A stretch of 7,454 nucleotides of DNA, from contig CAIKKO010000039.1 of the NCBI GenBank assembly GCA_903828025.1, forward strand, positions 1 to 7,454, written 5' to 3'. The notes below the pieces were generated by a model. That model did no database searches. It was given only the letters and a program-made list of their open reading frames with translations, and was not told the DNA's origin. Position numbers and translations under genes: made by a program. Positions within the stretch are counted from its first letter, which is position 1; each line of letters starts with the position of its first letter. The stretch comes from an uncultured Sphingomonadales bacterium (GTDB taxonomy: Bacteria; Pseudomonadota; Alphaproteobacteria; Sphingomonadales; Sphingomonadaceae). Below, piece by piece: positions 1 through 5,489 of this stretch.

Positions 1-917
1 GCGGCGTTGATGCGCGGGCCAAGCGCGAAGCCAAGGTCGCTGCAACTGGGCGCGCGTTTCAGGCGGCTGGCGTCGATCAGCGCGGCGAGCCCCACGTTCT
101 CGCGCCGCGCCATGATCCGCAGGCCTTGCGCGACGAAGGCGCGGTTGAGCCCGCGAATCTGCGCGACATCGGCCACCGTGCCCAGCGCGACGAGATCGAG
201 CAGCGCCATCAGATCGGGCGCGCGGCGATGGGTCAGAAAGCCGCGTTCGCGCAGCGTGCGCAAGGTAGCGACCGCCAGCAGGAACGCCACGCCGACCGCC
301 GCCATATGGCCGTGCGCTGCGGCTTCGTCGCATTCGTCGAGCCGGTTGGGATTGACCAGCGCGGTAGCCGGGGGCAGCTCTGCGGCGCACTTGTGGTGAT
401 CGACCACGATCACATCGACGCCCTCGCCCTGCGCGGCTCCCAGCGCCTCATAGGCCATCGCGCCGCAATCGACCGTGACGATCAGCTGCGCGCCCTCGCG
501 CCCCAGCCGCACCAGCGCTTCGGCGGAAGGGCCGTAGCCTTCGAGCAGGCGGTCTGGGATATAGGGCCGGGCCGCGACCCCCAGATCGCGCAGGAAGCGG
601 ATCAGCAGCGCGGCGCTGGTCGCACCGTCGACGTCATAATCGCCATAGACCGCGATTGCCTCGCCCCCGGTGATCGCATCGGCCAGCCGCGCGGCGGCCT
701 TGTCCATATCGCGGAAGATCGAAGGATCGGGCAGGAAATCGCGCAACGTCGGGCGGCGGTGCCGCTCAAGGTCGTCGCGCTCGACCCCGCGGGAGAGCAG
801 CAGCTGATCGACCAGACCATCGAGCCGCCCGCTGCCCGCGCCAAGCTCCATGTTGCCGCCGCGCCAGCGCCAGGCAAGGCCCGAGAGCGAATGGGTGATG
901 GCGGTGACGGGGATCAT
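1..917 (-). CDS. recJ: Single-stranded-DNA-specific exonuclease RecJ, N-terminal part (C-terminus off the left edge)
   Basis: RecJ is the cytoplasmic 5'-to-3' single-strand exonuclease of recombination and repair, a DHH-family two-metal phosphoesterase. Translating the minus strand from ATG at 917 gives 305 uninterrupted residues running off the window. The DHH-family motifs appear in order: YGDYDVDG at about 91-98 (metal aspartates 93, 95, 97), VTVDCG at 147-152, the namesake DHH at 173-175, and LGTVADV at 245-251. The opening stretch, ITHSLSG then a W-R-W segment, also fits RecJ N-termini. The DHHA1 and OB-fold parts must lie beyond base 1. No strong Shine-Dalgarno is seen before 917. The frame stays open upstream, but nothing RecJ-like lies there, so 917 is preferred. 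It diverges from the exported-protein gene. Family identity is very secure; the exact start less so. Confidence 0.95.
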   Translation of the reverse strand, partial: MIPVTAITHSLSGLAWRWRGGNMELGAGSGRLDGLVDQLLLSRGVERDDLERHRRPTLRDFLPDPSIFRDMDKAAARLADAITGGEAIAVYGDYDVDGATSAALLIRFLRDLGVAARPYIPDRLLEGYGPSAEALVRLGREGAQLIVTVDCGAMAYEALGAAQGEGVDVIVVDHHKCAAELPPATALVNPNRLDECDEAAAHGHMAAVGVAFLLAVATLRTLRERGFLTHRRAPDLMALLDLVALGTVADVAQIRGLNRAFVAQGLRIMARRENVGLAALIDASRLKRAPSCSDLGFALGPRINA

Positions 918-1010
918 GGGGCGGGGGCTAGACCATTGGCGCGGTGCGGGGAAGTGCTCCACAAAAGCTGCCCACACTATGCGCAAGATCACCGCTCTGG
1001 CGCAGCATGA

Positions 1011-1040
1011 TTGACAGGATGCATCCGGATATGGTCGCAT
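1011..1040 (+). promoter_or_regulatory. Candidate sigma-70 promoter for the exported-protein gene
   Basis: A perfect TTGACA lies at 1011-1016. The best -10-like hexamer at a usable distance is TCGCAT at 1035-1040 (18-base spacer), which is poor. The spacer contains the 8-bp palindrome ATCCGGAT (1023-1030). Transcription would begin near 1047, giving a leader of about 75 bases before the ATG at 1123. The -35 is seen directly; promoter function is inferred. The rest of the 918-1122 gap, which must also hold any recJ promoter, shows nothing else I can support. Confidence 0.3.
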
Positions 1041-1122
1041 TGCCCAAACAAAAAAGCGGGCCGCGCGACGTCATGCGAAAAGGAACGGGCCGGAGTGCGG
1101 CCGAACCGAGGGATGAGAGCTG

Positions 1123-2430
1123 ATGACCAAGATGACTGTTCGCCAGATCGCGCTGGCCGGCGTTGCCAGTGTTGTGATCGCCGAGTTCGGCATGGCGCAG
1201 ACCGCTGCACCGATTGCGCGCTATGAGATGCGCGCGGAAACCAGCGCCGGGATGATGGCGGGCATGGCCGGGATGAAGGGCGGCGGCATGGGCTCCGCGC
1301 TGGGCATGGCGTTCGGCGGCAGGGGCAATAACGGGCCGCAGCACACGCTGTCGCTCGAGCTGGGCAGCAGCCGCGCGCCCGATGGCGGGCCGCCCAAGGC
1401 TGATCATTTCATGCCCGCAGGCGCCAAGCTCGGCGCGTCGGTCGCGCTCAAGAGCCCGGTCAAGACCACTATCACCGACGGCCCGGTCGAATCGCCCGAG
1501 CAGCGCAATTTCCAGCGGCCCAAGGGGCGCATCCTGATCTTCTGGGGCTGCGGCGAGCACGCCCCCGCCGGGCAGCCGATCGTGATCGACTTTTCCAAGA
1601 TCGCCGCCGGGCAGATGCCGCCGGGCCTGTGGACCAGCGCGGTGCCGATGGAGCGTTCGGTCAGCCCGGGGAATAGCCGGACTTATGGCTCGTGGCCGAA
1701 CGATGACGGCAAGTCGGTCAAGTCCGACAGTTCGCTGCTCGGCGCGCACCGCGTGGCGGGTAACTATACCCCCGAGATGAATTTCACCCTGACGCATGAT
1801 TTCATGGGGGCGCTGCGGCCCACATCGTTCGCGCAGCCGAGCGGGGCGACCTTGCTGCGCTGGAACCCGCTGCCCGATGCGACCGGCTACCATGCCTCGC
1901 TGTTCGGCGGGAAATCCGCGGGCGGCGGGCAGATGGGCGATATCGTGTGGTGGTCCTCCAGCGCCACGCGCGAGTTTGGCGGCGGCCTTTCAGACTGGCT
2001 CTCGCCCCGCACTGTGGCGCGGCTGGTGGCAGCCCACACCGTGCTCGCCCCCGCGACCACCACCTGCATGATCCCGGCCGAGGTCAAGGCCGCCGCGCCC
2101 CAGTTCGAGCTGGCGACGCTTTATGCTTATGGGCCTGAGGAAGACTTCGTTTATCCGCCGCGCCCGGCCAATCCCAAGACGCCGTGGAAGCCCGAATGGA
2201 CCGCACAGATCCGGCACCGCTCGATGAACGGCTTCCTGCTCGGCATGCCGGGGATGGACGGCCAGGAAAACGGCGGCACCAGCCGGAATCAGGGCGACCA
2301 CCAGCAGCAATGCCAGCCCAAGCCCAAAAAGCGTGGGTTTGGCGGCTTCGGCGGCCTGATCGGCGGGGCCATTGGCGGGGCGGTAGGCGGGGCAGCAGGC
2401 GGTTCTGGCAGCAACGGGGATGGCTGCTGA
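1123..2430 (+). CDS. Exported protein of unknown function with Met/Gly-rich N-terminus and glycine-zipper C-terminus
   Basis: I do not recognise a named family. The 435 residues begin with a probable Sec signal peptide: basic residues K3 and R7, a hydrophobic run at about 8-22, and likely cleavage near 25 (GMA before QTAAP). The mature protein would therefore be periplasmic or outer-membrane associated. Residues 43-67 are rich in methionine and glycine. About 239-260 resembles a fibronectin-III-like strand pattern (LLRWNPLPDATGYHASL). Residues 392-404 are polar and basic with a Q run. The end, 405-427, is a GxxxG glycine zipper of the kind that inserts in or packs against membranes. There are four cysteines outside the signal (143, 315, 397, 435), the last being the final residue. 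GAGGGA at 1108-1113 is a reasonable ribosome site, nine bases before the ATG. The stop overlaps the start of the flavodoxin gene, suggesting joint transcription. Coding status is secure; function is unknown. Confidence 0.85.
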   Translation: MTKMTVRQIALAGVASVVIAEFGMAQTAAPIARYEMRAETSAGMMAGMAGMKGGGMGSALGMAFGGRGNNGPQHTLSLELGSSRAPDGGPPKADHFMPAGAKLGASVALKSPVKTTITDGPVESPEQRNFQRPKGRILIFWGCGEHAPAGQPIVIDFSKIAAGQMPPGLWTSAVPMERSVSPGNSRTYGSWPNDDGKSVKSDSSLLGAHRVAGNYTPEMNFTLTHDFMGALRPTSFAQPSGATLLRWNPLPDATGYHASLFGGKSAGGGQMGDIVWWSSSATREFGGGLSDWLSPRTVARLVAAHTVLAPATTTCMIPAEVKAAAPQFELATLYAYGPEEDFVYPPRPANPKTPWKPEWTAQIRHRSMNGFLLGMPGMDGQENGGTSRNQGDHQQQCQPKPKKRGFGGFGGLIGGAIGGAVGGAAGGSGSNGDGC

Positions 2431-2917
2431 CAGTGCGATGCTGCTGATCCTCTGGCACAGCCGGACCGGGGCGGCGCGCGCCTTGGCCGAGGCCGCCCTG
2501 AGCGGCGCGCGCGCCGAAGGGCCCGTGCGCCTGCTTGCCGCCGAGGCGGCGGTGCCCGAGGATCTGCTGGCTGCGCAGGGCTATCTGTTTGCCTGCCCCG
2601 AAAACCTTGGCGCGATGAGCGGCGCGATGAAGGAGCTGTTCGATCGCTGCTATTATCCGCTGCTCGGGCAGGTCGAGGGCCGGGCTTATGCCACGATCAT
2701 CGCCGCGGGGTCGGATGGATCGGGGGCCGAGCGCCAGCTCGACCGGATCGTCACGGGCTGGCGGCTGCGCCGAATCGCACCGGGCCTGATCGTGAATTTG
2801 GGCGCGCAGACCCCCGAAGCGGTGCTGGCGGCCAAGGTCATCGGAGCGGATGCGCTGAAAAAGTGCCACAATTTGGGACAGGCCATGGCGGCGGGTTTAA
2901 CGATGGGCGCTTTCTGA
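2420..2917 (+). CDS. Flavodoxin-fold family protein (putative FMN-binding oxidoreductase)
   Basis: This is a short protein (165 residues) of the flavodoxin / NAD(P)H-dependent FMN reductase superfamily, probably binding FMN in the cytoplasm and moving electrons; partners and substrate are unknown. The first beta strand LLILWH leads into SRTGAA (14-19), at the place of the FMN-phosphate loop. The segment YLFACPENLGAMSGAMKELF (55-74) followed by DRCYYP is the typical second flavin-contact region (G..SG..K..DR). A third strand (YATIIAAGSDGSG, 90-102) and a C-terminal helix with NLGQAMAAGL complete the fold. The ATG at 2420 overlaps the preceding gene by 11 bases. An in-frame ATG at 2438 (M7), just before the first strand, is an equally good start, and neither has a clear Shine-Dalgarno. 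Translational coupling with the upstream gene is likely. The family call is fairly confident; the exact function is not. Confidence 0.85.
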   Translation: MAADSAMLLILWHSRTGAARALAEAALSGARAEGPVRLLAAEAAVPEDLLAAQGYLFACPENLGAMSGAMKELFDRCYYPLLGQVEGRAYATIIAAGSDGSGAERQLDRIVTGWRLRRIAPGLIVNLGAQTPEAVLAAKVIGADALKKCHNLGQAMAAGLTMGAF

Positions 2918-2958
2918 CGTTCTCTTCGGGTGGATGGTCTGATTAAGCACCGGATTGG

Positions 2959-3007
2959 CCGCTGGGGGACTCGACGCCCAATCGCCATTGGTGTCACTAA
3001 CCAGCGG
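2959..3007 (+). other. Nested inverted repeats in the 2918-3057 intergenic gap
   Basis: CCGCTGG at 2959-2965 is the reverse complement of CCAGCGG at 3001-3007. Inside lies a stronger hairpin: 2973-2982 (GACGCCCAAT) can pair with 2987-2995 (ATTGGTGTC) around a CGCC loop, with one bulged C and one G-U pair. No T-run follows, so it does not look like an intrinsic terminator for the flavodoxin gene. It may be a structured leader of the next gene or chance. Nothing else is evident in this 140-base gap except the ribosome site at 3044. Confidence 0.3.
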
Positions 3008-3043
3008 TAAAACTGGGCTGCCCAATGGGACGTGGCAATGGAC

Positions 3044-3049
3044 AGGGAG
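3044..3049 (+). promoter_or_regulatory. Ribosome binding site AGGGAG favouring the GTG start at 3058
   Basis: AGGGAG ends eight bases before GTG at 3058, and eleven before a second GTG at 3061. The longer alternative, ATG at 3025, has no Shine-Dalgarno and would add the glycine-rich, uninformative stretch MGRGNGQGAYL. This decides the start in favour of 3058. Confidence 0.5.
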
Positions 3050-3057
3050 CGTATCTG

Positions 3058-3795
3058 GTGGTGATCGAGCATGCAGCGGGGCATCAGCCCCTCGCCGCGC
3101 TGCTGTTCGGCGAACAGAGTCGGCCAGCCGCAGACCGCATTGCCGCGCTCGCTGCCGAGACCGATGGGTTTGCGCTGATCAACACGACCCATGCGCCGCA
3201 AGGTGCCGCCGAACTGCTGCGCGACGGGCTGACGTTCGATATGGCGGGCCTCGCGCCCGCAGAGCCGCTCCTGCCGCCCGAGGCGGTGCACCGCGTGGCG
3301 CTGCCGGCCGAGTTTGCCCCGGCGCAATGCGAGACGGTCCGGTTCCTCGCGGGGCCGCATCTGGCCGGCGCGGAACATCTGGCTCCGGTGCTGCGCGTGG
3401 CCGCCACCATTTTGCGCCACCTGACCCAGATCGAAGGGCTTGAGGCGATCATCTGGCGGCCTGCCCGCATCATCATGTCGCCAGTATGGTTCGCCGAGGC
3501 GGTGGGCATCTGGCTGGCAGGCGGGCCATTCCCGGCGCTTGCGCTGACCGCACTGGCGCGCACCGAGCAGGGGCTGGCGAGCGAGGGGCTGGGGTTCCTG
3601 ATCGGTCAGGAGTTCACGCTCTCAGCCAAAGATGGCACGCCCGGCCGCGAGGACAGCCGGATTGCGGTGCGGCTGACCGATTGGCTGTTCGCGCATGGCC
3701 GCGTCGAAGCCCCGCGCGAAGTGGTGCTTGCGGGGGCGGGCGCGGTCTGGCTGGAGCCGGTCGGTCACAACAGGCTTAACGTCAGCGTGCGCTAA
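3058..3795 (+). CDS. Conserved-looking hypothetical protein, 245 residues, family not recognised
   Basis: I cannot name a family with confidence. The protein appears cytoplasmic: no signal peptide and no clear membrane helix. It looks like a mixed alpha/beta domain, opening with a strand (VVIEHAAGH) and a first helix around 20-35. A second half at about 128-215 has a recognisable rhythm: AIIWRPARIIMSPVWFAEA, then GPFPALALTALA, then SEGLGFLIGQEFTL, then a helix RIAVRLTDWLFAHG. That order loosely recalls DUF4261-type proteins, which is only an impression. The GTG start at 3058 is chosen for its ribosome site; ATG at 3025 would give 256 residues. The gene stands alone, 140 bases after the flavodoxin gene and 92 before the AHH gene, in the same direction as both. 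Its stop directly abuts a tandem repeat. Any role as partner or immunity protein for the AHH gene would be speculation. Confidence 0.75.
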   Translation: MVIEHAAGHQPLAALLFGEQSRPAADRIAALAAETDGFALINTTHAPQGAAELLRDGLTFDMAGLAPAEPLLPPEAVHRVALPAEFAPAQCETVRFLAGPHLAGAEHLAPVLRVAATILRHLTQIEGLEAIIWRPARIIMSPVWFAEAVGIWLAGGPFPALALTALARTEQGLASEGLGFLIGQEFTLSAKDGTPGREDSRIAVRLTDWLFAHGRVEAPREVVLAGAGAVWLEPVGHNRLNVSVR

Positions 3796-3796
3796 A

Positions 3797-3842
3797 TTCA
3801 CGCATTCGGTTCACGCTGTCGGTTCACGCTTTCGCTTCACGA
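3797..3842. repeat. Four-copy tandem repeat, 13-nt period, core TTCACG(C/A)
   Basis: TTCACGC begins at 3797, 3810 and 3823, and TTCACGA at 3836, each exactly 13 bases apart. Between cores lie ATTCGG, TGTCGG and TTTCGC, so the full unit is roughly TTCACGC plus a TCG-containing hexamer. The array starts one base after the preceding stop codon and ends 45 bases before the AHH start. The last core (3836-3841) is 17 bases from GTTAAA (3859-3864), a weak possible -35/-10 pair for the AHH gene. The array may be a protein-binding array or a replication-slippage product; the sequence alone does not decide. Confidence 0.75.
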
Positions 3843-3887
3843 TCCTTGCGAGCGGGCTGTTAAACCCTGACAGCGATCTTGCGATGC

Positions 3888-4412
3888 ATGGTCCAAACCG
3901 GATCCCTTACGCGGGCCCATATCCCGTTTCGCTCGGTCAACGTTCCGGGAAAGCCCGGCTATAGCCCGGGTCTGCAGCGCCACCATCTGCTGCCGCGCGC
4001 CTTGCTGGGCCGCCGCGCATTTGGCCGGATGATCGGCGCGCTGGGCCCAGAGCGGATCGGCTTCCATGATTTTCGCCGCAACGGCCTGCTGCTCCCCGCG
4101 ACCGAAATCGGCGCGCTGCGGATCGGTCTGCCGCTGCACCGGGGCCCGCACGGGACGTATTCCGAGATGGTGACCGAGCGCTGCGGCCAGATCGAAATGG
4201 GCTGGAGCCGCACGCGCCGCTACGATCCCGAACTGGCGAGCATGGAAGCGCTGATGCGGCTCGATCTGCTGCAGCGCGCGCTGCGCCGCCGCCTGCTGAC
4301 CCCGCCCAAGGGCGAGGAAATCGTGCTCAACCGCCGCGATCCGGCGCTCGACTACAGCCACCTCGACCGCATGGCTGAGATGCTGTGGCAAGCGACCGAG
4401 AGCAAACTATAG
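3888..4412 (+). CDS. Stand-alone AHH-type nuclease-fold protein (HNH/Endo VII superfamily)
   Basis: The 174 residues match the AHH nuclease family layout (HNH/Endo VII, treble-clef superfamily), whose members are often toxin tips of polymorphic secreted proteins. Visible signature: RHHLLPRALL with paired histidines 32-33, a helix to about 50, ERIGFHDFRRNGLLLP with the characteristic N65-G66 and LP, then LHRGPHGTY with H84, H88 and Y91. The expected metal-binding and catalytic histidines are thus all present. A basic helical region (RALRRRLL, 130-137) follows. Unlike typical toxin versions there is no signal, repeat or translocation domain ahead of the nuclease, only about 30 residues. A TTG nine bases upstream (3879) is an in-frame alternative to the ATG at 3888; neither has a good Shine-Dalgarno. 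The gene converges on the nitronate monooxygenase with four bases between stops. Fold call strong; activity and biological role inferred. Confidence 0.85.
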   Translation: MVQTGSLTRAHIPFRSVNVPGKPGYSPGLQRHHLLPRALLGRRAFGRMIGALGPERIGFHDFRRNGLLLPATEIGALRIGLPLHRGPHGTYSEMVTERCGQIEMGWSRTRRYDPELASMEALMRLDLLQRALRRRLLTPPKGEEIVLNRRDPALDYSHLDRMAEMLWQATESKL

Positions 4413-4416
4413 GGCC

Positions 4417-5397
4417 TCAGCCCCGGAACGACGCGCTGTCGGCATCGAGCGCGGCGGCGGCTTCGCGGTATTGCGCGGTCAGCGTGGCGACGCGTTCGGC
4501 CACGCTTTCGACCTTCTCGACCGCGCCGATGCCCTGGCCCGAGCCCCAGATGTCCTTCCACGCCTTGGCCTCGGTGTTGCCGCCCGAGCCGAAGTTCATG
4601 GCCGAAGGGTCGCTGACCGGCAGGTTGTCGGGATCAAGGCCCGCCTTGATGATCGAGCCGCGCAGATAGTTGCCGTGCACGCCGGTGAACAAGTTGGAAT
4701 AGACGATGTCGTCCGCCCCGCTCTCGACGATTTCCTGCTTGTAGCCTTCCGCCGCGCGCGCTTCGTGCGTGGCGATCCAGGCGGTGCCGATATAGGCGAA
4801 ATCGGCGCCCAGCGCCTGCGCCGCAAGGATCGAGCGGCCATGCGCAATGGCACCCGAAAGCGCGATGAGGCCGGTGAACCAGGTGCGGATTTCCTGCATC
4901 AGCGCGAACGGAGACAGCGCGCCGGCATGACCGCCCGCACCGGCGGCGACCGGGATCAGCCCGTCCGCGCCCTTTTCGATGGCCTTGCGGGCGAAGCGAT
5001 CGTTGATCACGTCATGCAGCACGATGCCGCCCCAGCCGTGCGCCGCCTGATAGACATCCTCGCGCGCGCCGAGCGAGGTGATCAGCATCGGCACCTGCCA
5101 CTTGGCACAGAGCGCCATGTCCTCATCGAGCCGGTTGTTGGTCTTGTGGACGATCTGGTTGACCGCGAAGGGGGCAGCGGGGCTTTCGGGATGATCGCGG
5201 TTGTGCGCCGCCAGCGTCTCGGTGATTTCGTGCAGCCATTCGTCGAGTTGGCTGATCGGCCGCGCATTGAGCGAAGGGAAGCTGCCGATGATGCCTGCCT
5301 TGCACTGCGCGATGACGAGTTCGGGGCCGGAAATGATGAACAGCGGCGAACCGATGACGGGAAGGCGCAGGTTCTTGAACAGCGGGGGAAGCGGCAT
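4417..5397 (-). CDS. Nitronate monooxygenase (2-nitropropane dioxygenase family, FMN-dependent)
   Basis: This is a 326-residue TIM-barrel flavoprotein of the nitronate monooxygenase family, which oxidises alkyl nitronates (for example propionate 3-nitronate) to carbonyl compounds and nitrite with FMN and oxygen. Diagnostic segments are PVIGSPLFIISGPELV near the N-terminus (13-28), PFAVNQIVHK (76-85), GADGLIPVAAGAGGHAG (143-159) with the catalytic-position histidine H157, and LGADFAYIGTAWIAT (196-210), the FMN-phosphate region. The tail IWGSGQGIGAVEKVESVAERV (283-303) is also typical, and length is normal. The ATG at 5397 has GGAG (5409-5406) eight bases upstream. Some family members are quinone reductases or act on other substrates, so the exact substrate is not proven. 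It lies downstream of the amidohydrolase on the same strand but probably has its own promoter. Confidence 0.93.
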   Translation of the reverse strand: MPLPPLFKNLRLPVIGSPLFIISGPELVIAQCKAGIIGSFPSLNARPISQLDEWLHEITETLAAHNRDHPESPAAPFAVNQIVHKTNNRLDEDMALCAKWQVPMLITSLGAREDVYQAAHGWGGIVLHDVINDRFARKAIEKGADGLIPVAAGAGGHAGALSPFALMQEIRTWFTGLIALSGAIAHGRSILAAQALGADFAYIGTAWIATHEARAAEGYKQEIVESGADDIVYSNLFTGVHGNYLRGSIIKAGLDPDNLPVSDPSAMNFGSGGNTEAKAWKDIWGSGQGIGAVEKVESVAERVATLTAQYREAAAALDADSASFRG

Positions 5398-5436
5398 CCT
5401 GGGGGCTCCGATTTTTTAAGCGGGCGGTTAAATCGA

Positions 5437-5465
5437 AGCATTAGCAGGAGAAGCGGCGCTGTCAA
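5437..5465 (-). promoter_or_regulatory. Candidate promoter of the nitronate monooxygenase gene
   Basis: On the minus strand a perfect TTGACA occupies 5465-5460. With 16-17 base spacers the -10 candidates are TAATGC or AATGCT, both weak. Transcription would start near 5430 and give a leader of about 33 bases before the ATG at 5397. The -35 box shares bases with the loop and one arm of the adjacent hairpin. The hexamer is seen directly; promoter function is inferred. Confidence 0.3.
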
Positions 5466-5479
5466 ACCACAGCGCCGCT
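5452..5479 (-). terminator. Perfect 11-bp hairpin, probable terminator of the amidohydrolase transcript
   Basis: AGCGGCGCTGT (5452-5462) and ACAGCGCCGCT (5469-5479) are exact reverse complements around a six-base loop. The hairpin begins eleven bases past the amidohydrolase stop (5490-5492). On the minus strand the following tract is only TTCTCCT, a weak U-run. On the plus strand CCCTTTT follows, a better tail, but no plus-strand gene ends here. Hairpin stability and position favour a terminator for the leftward gene, possibly working in both directions. Confidence 0.6.
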
Positions 5480-5489
5480 CCCTTTTAGG

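Noticed and set aside
928..1893. 321-codon open frame on the minus strand across the exported-protein gene
   Set aside because: Its translation is rich in Arg, His, Gly and Pro with no domain pattern, it overlaps a gene with a clear signal peptide, and long antisense frames are expected at this GC content.
2084..2869. 261-codon minus-strand open frame across the exported-protein/flavodoxin junction
   Set aside because: It spans two unrelated plus-strand genes, and its translation shows no recognisable motif.
3797..3842. Tandem repeat considered as a CRISPR array
   Set aside because: The 7-base cores and 6-base gaps are far too short for CRISPR repeats and spacers, and no cas gene is present.
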